From assembly GCA_965213575.1 (NCBI GenBank), contig CBDBZN010000022.1, positions 27,250 through 91,249 of the forward strand: a stretch of 64,000 bases of DNA, given 5' to 3'. The notes below the pieces were generated by a model, which made no database searches, was not told where the DNA came from, and saw only the letters and a list, made by a program, of their open reading frames with translations. Shown in pieces: positions 1 through 10,424 of this stretch (the first letter of the stretch is position 1; each line of letters opens with the position of its first letter). Both the position numbers and the translations under genes were made by a program. This DNA comes from JAUHXS01 sp965213575 (GTDB lineage Bacteria; Bacteroidota; Bacteroidia; Chitinophagales; JAUHXS01).

Positions 1-1
1 T

Positions 2-2698
2 GCGCGTGTACAAGCTTCTGTTTTAAGCTTATATGACTGGGAAAGGCTTAAAAATGCAAAAGTAAACGGCAAAGATAAAGAATGGAATGAAGTTGATGCC
101 ATGATCATTAAAGAATTACAATCTGCTGCTGCATCCGGCAAAACAATTGCGATTTTAACTTCAACCATTATCAGCCCATCAACAAAAGCGGTATTTAAAG
201 ATTTTGCTGCGAAGTATGGCAATGTGAGTGTGGTTACTTACGACCCTATTTCTTATAGTGGTATACTTAAAGCTAATGAAATGAGCTTCGGTAAACGATC
301 ATTAGCTGAATATGATTTTTCTAAAGCCAAAGTAGTAGTAGGTTTTGCTGCTGACTTTCTAGGTGCTTGGCCATCTGCCGCTAAGAATACACAGGAATAT
401 ATGAAGTTGAGAATACCAACTGTTGAAAATCCTAATATGTCTAGGCACATTCATTTTGAATCTGCCATGTCTTTGACTGGTAGTAATGCTGATTTGAGAG
501 CCACGATGAAACCTTCTCAGGAAGGATTAGCCATTATGAATTTATATAATAACCTGGCCGTATTATCCGGAGTCCAACAGATTCCTAATGTCAGTAAAGT
601 GGAATTTGCCGGTAATTCTTTAGGCGTTGCATCTAAAGAATTATGGGATAATAAAGGAAGATCATTGGTGCTTTCAGGTTCTAATGATCCGAATATTCAA
701 ATAGTAGTAAATGCCATCAATAATCTCTTAGGAAACTATGGAAGTACCATTTCTCTAGCAGAGAATGTTCAAGCTAGGCAAGGTTCTGACGAAGAAGTTG
801 AAAATCTTGTAAAAGCTATGAACAATGGTTCAGTAGGAGCTTTGCTTGTTAATAATGTAAATCCTTCTTACAGCCTTCCAAATTCAGAAGAGTTTAATAA
901 TGGACTAAAAAAAGTGAGTTTAACCCTTTCCTTTAACGATAGAATGGATGAAACCACTTCTAAGGTCAAGTATGCTTGTCCGAATCATCATTACTTGGAA
1001 GCATGGAATGATGCTTCTCCGAAAAATGGAGTGTATACAATAGCTCAACCCACTATTCAGCCATTGTTTAAGACTAGGGCTATGCAAGAGAGTTTATTGA
1101 CTTGGATGGAGGCAACAGACACAAATTACTATACTTATCTTCAAAATAATTGGGAAAAGACTGCCTTTACACAACAAACCGGTGGAGGTTCTTTTCAATC
1201 TTTTTGGGATAAAGCAGTACACGATGGCATCATCACAATTAATAATGCTACTACGGAAACAGGTATAGGGAGTGCATTCAATACAGATATTAATACTGCT
1301 GCTGCTAATATTAATACAGAAACTTCAAATAGCTTAGAAGTAGTATGTTATGAAAGCATAGGTATTGGTGATGGTAAATATGGTAACAATCCATTATTAC
1401 AAGAATTGCCTGACCCGGTAACCAGGGCAACATGGGATAATTTTGCTTGCATATCTCCTAAATATGCTCAAGAAGTTCTAGGTATTAATTTAGAGAAAGA
1501 AACAGATATTGTAGAGAAAAAAGTAGTAAAAGTATCGGCCAATGGATACAGTGTGACCTTGCCGGTATTAGTCCAACCCGGTCAAGCTAATAATACCATC
1601 GCCATTGCTTTAGGATATGGAAGGACACATGCAGGAAGGGCAGGTAATAAGGTTGGAAAAAATGCTTATCCTTTTATGAAAAAGGTGAATGGCACATGGC
1701 AACGATATGCTACAGATGTTACTGTAGAACTTACAGGAGAAACTTATGAAGCAGCAATGGTGCAAACGCATCATATGCTAAATGGTGACTTGAAAAAAAG
1801 GTCGGTCATGAAAGATATGACGCTTGCAGAATATAAGCAAAATCCCGATAGTGCTATTGAAGAACTTGAAGAGTTTACTACAAGTGACCACTTTGTTACA
1901 ATGTATGATAAGCCTGATTATTCCGGGAACGGGCATCATTGGGCAATGGCTGTTGACTTAAATGCTTGTACAGGTTGTAGTGCTTGTGTAGTTGCCTGTA
2001 ATGTGGAAAATAATGTTCCGGTGGTAGGTAAAATTGAAGTGAGAAGGGCACATGAAATGCACTGGATTAGAATTGACCGGTATTATACGGGTGATTTAAT
2101 GGATCCGGATTCTATTGATACGGTCTATCAACCAATGATGTGTCAGCATTGCGATAATGCGCCGTGCGAAAACGTTTGTCCTGTAGCTGCAACAACACAC
2201 AGTTCCGAAGGATTAAATCAAATGGCATATAATCGTTGTGTCGGAACCAGATATTGTGAAAACAATTGTCCTTATAAAGTAAGGCGTTTCAATTGGTTCG
2301 ATTACATGGCAGCTGATAGTTTCTACATCTATGATAATAATACCGATCCAACTAATACTTATACAGAGTTAGGAAGAATGGTTTTAAATCCTGATGTTAC
2401 AGTTAGGTCTAGGGGAGTGATGGAAAAGTGCAGTTTTTGTGTACAAAGGATCCAGGAAGGAAAGCTTAATGCTAAAAAAGAAAATAGAAAATTGATTGAT
2501 GGAAACATCAAGACTGCTTGTATGCAAGTATGTCCTGCTAATGCTATTGTTTTTGGCGATCTGAATGATAAAAATAGCGAAGTTTCAAAATTGTATAGAA
2601 ACGAAAGAATCTATAATGTATTAGCAGAGATGCATACCCTACCATCTGTAGGGTATATGGCTAAGGTGAGAAATAAAAGTAATAGCGAAAAAGCGTAA
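2..2698 (+). CDS. actB: Alternative complex III iron-sulfur subunit ActB (5' truncated by window)
   Basis: This is the large peripheral subunit of alternative complex III, which oxidises menaquinol and passes electrons to cytochrome c or directly to the oxidase. The reading frame is open to the window edge, so the start lies upstream; 898 residues are visible. The N-terminal two thirds resembles a molybdopterin-oxidoreductase fold, which in this family binds no molybdenum. The C-terminal part (nt about 1960-2570) carries ferredoxin-type cysteine clusters: CTGCSACVVAC, CQHCDNAPCENVCP, CVGTRYCENNCP and CSFCVQRI with a later CMQVCP. Such proteins are normally periplasmic and exported by a signal at the missing N-terminus. 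It is followed by actC after 25 bases, in the usual act operon order. Family assignment is secure. Confidence 0.95.
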   Translation, partial: ARVQASVLSLYDWERLKNAKVNGKDKEWNEVDAMIIKELQSAAASGKTIAILTSTIISPSTKAVFKDFAAKYGNVSVVTYDPISYSGILKANEMSFGKRSLAEYDFSKAKVVVGFAADFLGAWPSAAKNTQEYMKLRIPTVENPNMSRHIHFESAMSLTGSNADLRATMKPSQEGLAIMNLYNNLAVLSGVQQIPNVSKVEFAGNSLGVASKELWDNKGRSLVLSGSNDPNIQIVVNAINNLLGNYGSTISLAENVQARQGSDEEVENLVKAMNNGSVGALLVNNVNPSYSLPNSEEFNNGLKKVSLTLSFNDRMDETTSKVKYACPNHHYLEAWNDASPKNGVYTIAQPTIQPLFKTRAMQESLLTWMEATDTNYYTYLQNNWEKTAFTQQTGGGSFQSFWDKAVHDGIITINNATTETGIGSAFNTDINTAAANINTETSNSLEVVCYESIGIGDGKYGNNPLLQELPDPVTRATWDNFACISPKYAQEVLGINLEKETDIVEKKVVKVSANGYSVTLPVLVQPGQANNTIAIALGYGRTHAGRAGNKVGKNAYPFMKKVNGTWQRYATDVTVELTGETYEAAMVQTHHMLNGDLKKRSVMKDMTLAEYKQNPDSAIEELEEFTTSDHFVTMYDKPDYSGNGHHWAMAVDLNACTGCSACVVACNVENNVPVVGKIEVRRAHEMHWIRIDRYYTGDLMDPDSIDTVYQPMMCQHCDNAPCENVCPVAATTHSSEGLNQMAYNRCVGTRYCENNCPYKVRRFNWFDYMAADSFYIYDNNTDPTNTYTELGRMVLNPDVTVRSRGVMEKCSFCVQRIQEGKLNAKKENRKLIDGNIKTACMQVCPANAIVFGDLNDKNSEVSKLYRNERIYNVLAEMHTLPSVGYMAKVRNKSNSEKA

Positions 2699-2723
2699 AA
2701 AAGATAAACTATAAATTTGGAAT

Positions 2724-4141
2724 ATGTCCGGTGAAGAAGCTTCTGTAGCAATACCTGCACAAGGAAAATACCACGCACATCATGCGTCAGAATCTCCTTT
2801 GAGAGAACCGCTTATCCGTGGTGATAAAAGTTATCATCAAATCACGGAAGATATTTGTAGTCCGACAGAAAATAAACCGGGTTTATTATGGTTTATTGCA
2901 ATCGGTATCAGTTCTACATTGCTAGGTATAGGCAGCATCGCAGTATTAGTTACTATTTTTGAAGGAATAGGTATGTGGGGGGTAAATAAAACTATTGATT
3001 GGGGTTGGGGTATTACCAACTTTGTTTGGTGGGTTGGTATAGGACATGCCGGTACGTTAATTTCAGCAGTATTATTGTTATTTAGGCAAGGATGGAGAAC
3101 AGGCGTAAACAGAGCTGCAGAGGCAATGACAATTTTTGCTGTAGTTTGTGCAGGACAGTTTCCGTTACTTCACGCGGGCAGGCCCATGGACGATATTTTT
3201 CGTTTTTCCTTATCCTAATACCAGAGGGCCTTTATGGGTAAACTTTAATTCCCCGCTTTTATGGGACGTATTCGCGATCAGTACCTACCTGTTAGTTTCA
3301 TTGCTATTCTGGTATTCAGGCTTACTTCCTGATTTTGCTTCTATTAGAGATAGGGCTAAGTCCAAATTGAGAAAAGGTATTTATAATACTTTAAGTTTCG
3401 GATGGATCGGGTCAGCGCGACATTGGCATCGATTTGAGATCCTTTCATTGGTTTTGGCCGGTATAGCCACACCATTAGTACTTTCTGTTCATACAATTGT
3501 AAGTTTTGACTTCGCTACTTCCGTAATAACCGGGTTGGCATACAACTATTTTTCCCCCTTATTTCGTTGCAGGGGCAATCTTTTCAGGTTTTGCCATGGT
3601 GCAAACATTAATGATCATTACTAGAAAAGTATTAAATCTCGAAGAGTACATTACTTTAGGCCATATTGATGCGATGAATAGAGTCATCCTTTTAACTGGT
3701 TCAGTAGTAGGCGTTGCTTATATTACTGAACTTTTTGTTGCGTGGTATTCCGGCAATATTTATGAGCAATACGCTTTTAGAAACAGGGCTTTAGGGCCAT
3801 ATGCTTGGGCTTATTGGATAATGATGAGTTGCAATGTTATTTCTCCACAGATCTTCTGGTTTAGATTCATGAGAAGAAACTTATTGGTAACTTTTATCAT
3901 GTCTATATTTATCAATATAGGTATGTGGTTTGAGCGGTTTGTAATCATCGTGACTTCTCTTCATAGAGACTTACTCCCTTCAAGCTGGAATATGTATTCA
4001 CCAACTATTACAGAAGTAGGAATTTTTACATTTACAATCGGATTATTCTTTACGCTGTTTTTAATATTTGCACGGACATTTTCCTGTAATTGCAATAGCG
4101 GAGGTGAAATCGGTATTAAAACTATCGGGAGAGAATTTTAA
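2724..4141 (+). CDS. actC: Alternative complex III NrfD-like membrane subunit ActC, with two +1 frameshifts
   Basis: ActC is the polytopic NrfD/PsrC-type membrane subunit that binds quinol. The coding sequence lies in three successive frames: 2724 to about 3185, then to about 3528, then to 4141. Removing one C from the run at 3183-3185 gives HAGRPWTIFFVFPYP. Removing one A at 3528-3529 gives GWHTTIFPPYFVAGAIFSGF, which is family-typical. The repaired protein has 471 residues, the expected length, with about ten hydrophobic segments and a hydrophilic N-terminus rich in His. It sits between actB and actD. Two independent extra bases in an otherwise perfectly conserved protein look like consensus errors rather than decay, but a real pseudogene cannot be excluded from sequence alone. 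Confidence 0.9.
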
Positions 4142-4180
4142 AAGAAATAAATCAACTCATTAGTTATAAAAGATAACTAA

Positions 4181-4717
4181 ATGGATAAGGACAAAAGATT
4201 TTTATTAGGTATTTTTGACGATGAGCAAAAGCTGATGGAAGCTATTTTCTATGTTCGTCAAGAGCAGTATGAAATGTTTGATGTAAGAACGCCATTTCCG
4301 GTACACGGTATTGATGAAGTAATGGGTGCCAAACGCTCGAGAATACCTTTAGCAGGGTTTTTATGTGGCATTACAGGCACAATAGTAGCTTTTGGTGGTA
4401 TGACTTGGATTAACACGGTAAGTTGGCCATTAAATATTGGCGGAAAACCTCCTTTTTCTGTTCCTACTTTTATTCCAATCACTTTTGAGCTAACTATTTT
4501 ATTTGCAGCCTTTGGAATGGTTGGGGTCTTTTTATATGCTAATAAGTTATATCCGGGAAAACAGCCGTTAATTTTAGATGAACGTATTACGGATGATAAA
4601 TTTGTGATCGCTTTTGATTTAAATAGAGAAGATATTCATTCAAACTCAAGTAAAATTAGTGAGTTGTTAACTACTTATGGAGCTACTGAGATTAAAGAGA
4701 AAGTTTTTGAAGATTAA
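4181..4717 (+). CDS. actD: Alternative complex III membrane subunit ActD (DUF3341)
   Basis: This 178-residue protein matches the ActD/DUF3341 family: a soluble N-terminal region (residues 1-55) with the conserved string DVRTPFPVHGIDEVMG, two membrane helices (about 57-80 and 103-125) joined by a periplasmic loop containing WPLNIGGKP, and a cytoplasmic tail. It contacts ActC and stabilises the complex. It follows actC by 39 bases and is followed by the lipoprotein cytochrome actE after 10 bases. The length is normal for the family and the frame is intact. Confidence 0.93.
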   Translation: MDKDKRFLLGIFDDEQKLMEAIFYVRQEQYEMFDVRTPFPVHGIDEVMGAKRSRIPLAGFLCGITGTIVAFGGMTWINTVSWPLNIGGKPPFSVPTFIPITFELTILFAAFGMVGVFLYANKLYPGKQPLILDERITDDKFVIAFDLNREDIHSNSSKISELLTTYGATEIKEKVFED

Positions 4718-4727
4718 AAATAATAGT

Positions 4728-5342
4728 ATGCTGAACAGATTAATTGCTGTTTGTTTGATATTAATTTTGGCATGTAGTATTGCTTGTAATGATCCTCGTC
4801 ATCCGGGCTTTGAATATATGCCGGATATGTATCATTCTCGTGCATATGAAACGTACGATCCTAATCCTAATGTGGAAGATACTTCCGGTGCCATACCTCC
4901 GGCAAAAGGAACTATACCAAGAGGCCATAAAATTTATCATTATGAAAATACAAATGCTGATTATGAGCGTGCAGGAAGAGAGTTAGTTAACCCAATCCTA
5001 TATACTACTGAAGTTAAAGCAGAGGCAAGCAGATTATATAAAATTTATTGTGCAATATGCCATGGGCCTACCGGTACAGGAAATGGAACAATAGTAGAAA
5101 GAGGTGTTTTCCCTCCACCACCTGAATATTCAGTTAGATTAGAAGGGATGCCGGATGGAAAGATCTTTCATTCGATTACTTATGGTAAAAATTTAATGGG
5201 CCCTTATAAAGCCCAACTTACATATGACGAACGTTGGATGCTGGTTCATTTTATTAAAGAATTAGCATTTTCTGAGGATGGGAAGGAAAATATGAATGTG
5301 TCTGCCGATACGTCAATTAGTATACATTCTGAAGATCAATAA
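4728..5342 (+). CDS. actE: Alternative complex III lipoprotein cytochrome c subunit ActE
   Basis: This 204-residue monoheme cytochrome c transfers electrons out of alternative complex III. The ATG at 4728 is preferred over an in-frame ATG at 4677, which lies inside actD, because it places a hydrophobic lipoprotein signal right at the N-terminus with cysteines in LACSIAC as the lipidation site. The single heme motif CAICHG is at about residues 108-113, and a methionine-containing segment (GKNLMGPYKAQL) downstream probably supplies the sixth ligand. It lies between actD and actF. Confidence 0.92.
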   Translation: MLNRLIAVCLILILACSIACNDPRHPGFEYMPDMYHSRAYETYDPNPNVEDTSGAIPPAKGTIPRGHKIYHYENTNADYERAGRELVNPILYTTEVKAEASRLYKIYCAICHGPTGTGNGTIVERGVFPPPPEYSVRLEGMPDGKIFHSITYGKNLMGPYKAQLTYDERWMLVHFIKELAFSEDGKENMNVSADTSISIHSEDQ

Positions 5343-5366
5343 CAGAAGCAAAAGGTAAAACAACCA

Positions 5367-6546
5367 ATGGAAGAAAAATACACTTTTCCGGATAAAATGA
5401 GATTAGCATCTTTCATCGCGATGGGGATAGGTGTGATTGCATTAATAGTAGGTTTTATTATTCATCCCAACAGGGCTTGGGCAGATTTATTAGTAAATAA
5501 TATTTTTTTCTTAGGCATCGCTTTATGTGCAGTATTTTTTATTGCGGCTAACTATATTGCTAATTCAGGGTGGTATGTAGCTGTTAAAAGGATTCCTGAA
5601 GCCATGTATAGCTTTCTGCCTGTTTCTGCTGTAGTAATGATTATTATCGGTATCGGTGCTGCTTTTCATTTGCATCATATCTATCATTGGGCAGATGCGG
5701 AAGCAGTTGCTTCAGATCCAATTTTACAAAATAAAGAACCGTACTTAAACATCCCTTTTTTTTATGGTTAGAATGGTTATCTATTTCATCGGATGGATAG
5801 GATTAGCTTTTATATTAAGGAAGTTATCCAGGCAAGAAGATTTAGCTGCCGGTACAAAATACTACAAGAAGAGCTTAATATATTCTGCCTTATTTATTGT
5901 CTTCTTCGCAGTCACTACTTCTACTGCATCATGGGATTGGTTAATGTCTATAGATACTCATTGGTATAGTACCTTATATGGTTGGTATATGTTCTCCAGC
6001 ATGTTTGTAAGCTCATTAACAGCTATAACTTTAATTGTAGTAATATTAAAAAGGCAAGGATTTTTACCTCAAGTCAATTTTAGCCATATTCACGATCTAG
6101 GTAAATATGTTTTTGCCTTTAGTATTTTTTGGACTTATTTATGGTTTTGCCAGTTTGTACTTATTTGGTATGCTAATATTCCTGAAGAAACAATTTATTA
6201 TGTTCAAAGGCTTGAGGATTATAAATTTTGGTTCTTCATAACGCCTGTTTTGAACTTTCTAATGCCTTTTTTAATATTAATGACCAGAGATGCTAAACGT
6301 AATTATAATATATTAATATTTACCGGTGGAGTCGTATTATTAGGGCATTGGTTAGATTTTTATTTAATGGTATATCCGGGAGTAGCAGGCCATCATGATC
6401 ATTGGTACCCGGGACTGATAGAATTAGGTACATTGATCGGATTTTTAGGTGGTTTTGTTTTTGTAGTTTTTACTGCATTGACTAAGGCAAATTTAATGCC
6501 TAAAAACCATCCTTATTTGGAAGAAAGTTTACATCATCAAACATAA
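5367..6546 (+). CDS. actF: Alternative complex III membrane subunit ActF, with one +1 frameshift
   Basis: ActF is the second, ActC-related polytopic membrane subunit of alternative complex III. The frame breaks in a run of eight T at 5756-5763. With seven T the protein reads through as YLNIPFFMVRMVIYFIGW and totals 392 residues, normal for the family. About ten hydrophobic segments are seen, with conserved pieces such as STASWDWLMSIDTHWYSTLYGWY and the His-rich loop VAGHHDHWYPG near the C-terminus. It directly precedes the oxidase subunit II gene. A homopolymer error is the most likely cause of the break. Confidence 0.9.
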
Positions 6547-6558
6547 ATATTGCTTGGT

Positions 6559-7680
6559 ATGGCATATGTAATTGGGGGAATAGTTTTTTTGCTTGCTTTG
6601 GTTTTACTATACCAGATAGGTACGGTATTAGATCTTATTTCTATCAATAGAGGGCAAAAAGATCCTTTTGAGCAATCTAATAAGTATAATGCATTATTTA
6701 TGCTTGGTTTTATGGTATTATTTTTAGTTGGTATTCTTTGGTCTACTAAAGAATACAATGAAACATTTTTACCTGAATCATCTTCAGAACACGGCCGTAT
6801 TATTGATGAGATGTTTAATGTGACATTATTTTGGACCGGGATAATCTTTTTTATTACCCAAATACTATTATTTTGGTTTGCTTATAAATACCGGCATCAA
6901 CCAAAATCAAACCGCAAAGCTTTATTTTTTGCGGATAATGGCACTTTAGAATTAGTTTGGACTGCTATACCTGCTATTGTTTTATTAGGTTTATTGATCA
7001 TTGGTGTGAAAAGTTGGAACAAAGTTATGGCTCCTCCTCCTGAAGGATCTATCGAAGTAGAAGCTACTGCATTCCAATTTGGATGGATATTTCGCTATCC
7101 CGGCCCTGATGGTAAGTTCGGAAAAAGAGATTATACTTTAATTGATGGAGGAAATGGCATAGGATTAGATTTGAATGATCCTGCTGCATTAGATGATCTA
7201 TATGCTTCAGATGTATTTCTACCTGTTAATGTGCCGGCATTAATAAAAATTAGGGCACGTGATGTTATGCACAACTTCTATCTACCTCATTTTAGAGTAA
7301 AAATGGATGCTGTACCCGGCATTCCGACCAGATTTTGGTTTAAGCCTGATGTCTCTACTTCAGAAATGAGAAAAAGGTTAAATAATGAGGAATTTGAATA
7401 TGAATTAGCTTGTGCAGAAATGTGTGGAGCAGGACACTATAACATGCGAAGATCTGTTACTATAGGTAGCATGGATGAGTTTAAAGCATGGCTAACCGAG
7501 CAAAGAACTTTCGCATCTATTATTGATCCCGATAAGTACGGAACAAAAGATACTATGGAAGGTATACATGAACAAGCGAAAGAGGAAATGATAGAAGATG
7601 ACGTTATCGATAAAACAGTTGATATGAAAGAAACAAACGAAAACATTTTAACGGATTCAACAAAGACAACAAATTATTAA
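6559..7680 (+). CDS. ctaC: Cytochrome c oxidase subunit II
   Basis: Subunit II carries the CuA centre that accepts electrons from cytochrome c. The protein shows four hydrophobic segments in the first 160 residues, more than the usual two, followed by a cupredoxin domain. The CuA ligands are visible as the upstream His in VMHNFYLPH and the cluster CAEMCGAGHYNM. A TTG at 6550 in the same frame could also serve as start; the ATG at 6559 is chosen as the conventional codon. No heme c motif follows the CuA domain; the acidic C-terminal tail of about 55 residues is probably disordered. Its position after actF fits the Bacteroidota act-cox arrangement. Confidence 0.95.
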   Translation: MAYVIGGIVFLLALVLLYQIGTVLDLISINRGQKDPFEQSNKYNALFMLGFMVLFLVGILWSTKEYNETFLPESSSEHGRIIDEMFNVTLFWTGIIFFITQILLFWFAYKYRHQPKSNRKALFFADNGTLELVWTAIPAIVLLGLLIIGVKSWNKVMAPPPEGSIEVEATAFQFGWIFRYPGPDGKFGKRDYTLIDGGNGIGLDLNDPAALDDLYASDVFLPVNVPALIKIRARDVMHNFYLPHFRVKMDAVPGIPTRFWFKPDVSTSEMRKRLNNEEFEYELACAEMCGAGHYNMRRSVTIGSMDEFKAWLTEQRTFASIIDPDKYGTKDTMEGIHEQAKEEMIEDDVIDKTVDMKETNENILTDSTKTTNY

Positions 7681-7681
7681 A

Positions 7682-9518
7682 ATGGCAGATATGCACGCTC
7701 ACGGACATCATCATAAGGAATCCTTTATAACTAAATATATATTTAGTCAGGATCATAAGATGATCGCTAAGCAATTCCTTATTACCGGAATCATTTGGGG
7801 AATAATTGGAGGCTTTATGTCTGTTTTGTTCAGGCTACAGTTAGGATGGCCTCTAGAACAATTTCCTATACTAGAAACTTTTTTAGGCCATTGGGCTGAA
7901 GGTGGCCAACTAAAGCCAGAATTTTATTATGCTTTGGTTACCATGCACGGTACTATCTTAGTGTTTTTTGTATTAACAGCCGGTTTAAGTGGAACTTTTG
8001 CTAATCTTTTAATTCCATATCAAATAGGTGCACGTGACATGGCATCTCCTTTATTAAATATGCTTTCGTACTGGTTCTTTTTTGCAGCCGGCGTACTGAT
8101 GTTTTATTCATTATTTTTACCATACGGCCCCGCTGCAGGTGGTTGGACAATTTATCCGCCTCTCAGTGCACTTCCTCAAGCAATACCCGGATCCGGAGAT
8201 GGAATGACTTTCTGGCTGATCAGCATGGCGCTATTTATTGTGTCTTCACTAATGGGGTGGGTTAAATTATATTGTAACCATACTAAATATGCGTACAAAA
8301 GGTATGGCAATGACGAGGTTACCACTAACTATTTGGGCTTTATTTTTTACAGCAATTATTGGGGTACTAGCATTTCCTGCATTATTAGCTGCTGCTTTAT
8401 TGTTAATTTTTGATAGAAGCTTCGGAACAGCATTTTTCTTATCTGATATATTTATCGGCGGAGAAGTACTTCCACAGGTCGGAGGAAGCCCGATTCTATT
8501 TCAACATTTATTTTGGTTCTTAGGGCATCCGGAAGTGTATATTGTAATCCTTCCTGCGATGGGTATTGTTTCTGAAGTATTGGCTACGAATGCCCGTAAA
8601 CCGATCTTTGGTTATATGGCGATGGTGTATTCTATTTTAGCTATTACTTTTTTATCTTTCATAGTATGGGCACATCATATGTTTATGTCAGGATTAAATC
8701 CTTTTATCGGTTCAATATTTATGATCTTAACCATCATTATTGCTGTGCCATCCGCAGTAAAAGTGTTTAACTGGATCGCAACGCTCTGGAAAGGAAATAT
8801 TCGTTTCACGCCGGCTATGTTATTTGCCATAGGTTTTGTTTCTACATTTATAGCGGGAGGTGTAACCGGTATCTTTTTAGGAAACTCCACTATAGACATT
8901 CAATTGCATGATACTTATTTTGTAGTGGCTCACTTTCATATAGTAATGGCATTATCTGCTATTTTCGGAATGTTTGCCGGTGTATACCATTGGTATCCTA
9001 AATTGTTTCAAGGTAGAATGATGAATACTCATATGGGGTATCTGCATTTCTTCACTACATTATTAACCGCATATGGCGTATTTTGGCCTATGCACTATAT
9101 CGGAATGGCAGGTGTGCCAAGAAGATATTATTCTTTTGAAAATTTTGAAACGTTTAATCAATTCGATGGGTTGAATATATTCATCAGTACGTGTGCCATC
9201 ATTGGTTTTGCTTCTCAATTCATTTTCATAGCTAACTTCTTTATGAGTATTTTTTGGGGTAGGAAATCTAAAACATTAAACCCTTGGAACTCCAACACCA
9301 TAGAATGGACTACTCCTATGGAGCATATTCACGGTAACTGGCCTGGTGATATACCGGAAGTATATCGATGGGCTTATGATTACAGCAAGCCCGGGCTTTT
9401 AGATGATTATATGCCTCAAACTACTCCACTCACTCCGGCAGAACTAGGAGAAGAAGTACAACCACCTGCTGAGCCTTTTCTTGAAGGTGACGATATGGAC
9501 GCTGTAAATAAAGTATAA
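7682..9518 (+). CDS. ctaD: Cytochrome c oxidase subunit I, with one +1 frameshift
   Basis: This is the catalytic heme-copper oxidase subunit. The frame breaks in the G run at 8254-8257; with one G fewer the protein continues as LMGGLNYIVTILNMRTKGM and reaches 611 residues, the family length. The segment FLGHPEVYIVILP holds the CuB His, the cross-linked Tyr and the A1-type proton-channel Glu. WAHHMFMSG holds the two further CuB His residues, and HDTYFVVAHFHIVM the heme ligands. It overlaps nothing and starts one base after ctaC. An intact oxidase is needed for the whole operon to make sense, so a sequencing error is favoured over a true null allele. Confidence 0.95.
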
Positions 9519-10421
9519 ATGTTGACTGCTAAAACATATAATAAAGAATCTTTGTCTATGAACCTCATAGACAAAATGACTGATTATATGCAGTTAATTA
9601 AAATGCGACTGTCATTATTAGTCGTCTTCTCTAGCGTTATCGGATTTTTAATGGGAAATTCCGGGGCAATCAATTGGGTAAAACTATGGTGGCTTGCAAT
9701 TGGCGGAATTTTAGTGACCGGTTCTGCAAACGCATTAAATCAACTTTTTGAAAAAGATTGGGATAAATTAATGGCAAGAACTATGTCAAGGCCCTTGCCC
9801 GCTAATAGAATGTCTACCACAGAAGTATCTGTTATTGCTTTAGTTTTAGGAGTTTCGGGAGCGGTCGTGCTTACTGTATTTACTAATTATGTAGCTGCGA
9901 TTTTAGCAATAATTTCATTGATTTTATACGCTTTTGTGTATACTCCAATGAAGAGATACAGTTCATTGAATGTATTTGTAGGAGCTGTATCGGGAGCATT
10001 GCCTTTAATTATCGGGTGGGTAGCAGCAACTGGTTCTGTCAGCACGATAGCTATAATGATCTTTAGCATTCAATTTATATGGCAATTTCCGCATACGTGG
10101 GCATTGGCATGGAAACTGGATGAGCAATACAAAAAAGCAGGAATGAAAATGTTGCCCCACGGTGGACAAAAATCTAAAAAAGTAGCTTTTCAGATAATGA
10201 TGTACAGCTTATTATTAATTCCCATTAGTCTGGTTCCTGCTAAGTTTGGTGTAACGGGTTTATCTGCATCTATTGTTATTTTTGTATGCGGATTAGCATT
10301 TTTATACCAATCATTTAAATTGTTTAAAACCTGTTCTGATAAAGATGCCTTACATCTAATGTTAGCATCTGTTATTTATTTACCTATTGTTCAATTGGCC
10401 CTAGTTTTTGGAAAATTATAG
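9519..10421 (+). CDS. ctaB: Protoheme IX farnesyltransferase (heme O synthase)
   Basis: This 300-residue UbiA-family membrane prenyltransferase makes heme O from protoheme for the oxidase. The first Asp-rich motif is visible as NQLFEKDWDKLMARTMSRPL (about residues 71-90), and the second aspartate region as KLDEQYKKAGMKMLP. Eight to nine hydrophobic segments are present. It starts immediately after the ctaD stop codon, which suggests translational coupling. The N-terminus is slightly long, and an in-frame ATG at 9558 would also give a plausible start. Confidence 0.93.
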   Translation: MLTAKTYNKESLSMNLIDKMTDYMQLIKMRLSLLVVFSSVIGFLMGNSGAINWVKLWWLAIGGILVTGSANALNQLFEKDWDKLMARTMSRPLPANRMSTTEVSVIALVLGVSGAVVLTVFTNYVAAILAIISLILYAFVYTPMKRYSSLNVFVGAVSGALPLIIGWVAATGSVSTIAIMIFSIQFIWQFPHTWALAWKLDEQYKKAGMKMLPHGGQKSKKVAFQIMMYSLLLIPISLVPAKFGVTGLSASIVIFVCGLAFLYQSFKLFKTCSDKDALHLMLASVIYLPIVQLALVFGKL

Positions 10422-10424
10422 ATA

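Noticed and set aside
3148..3624. A separate membrane protein gene between two actC pieces
   Set aside because: Its N-terminal residues are an out-of-frame reading of actC, and the conserved part is the middle of ActC.
4780..4986. A 68-residue frame rich in Ile and Met
   Set aside because: It is a shadow of actE in another frame; the cytochrome motif and lipobox are in the actE frame.
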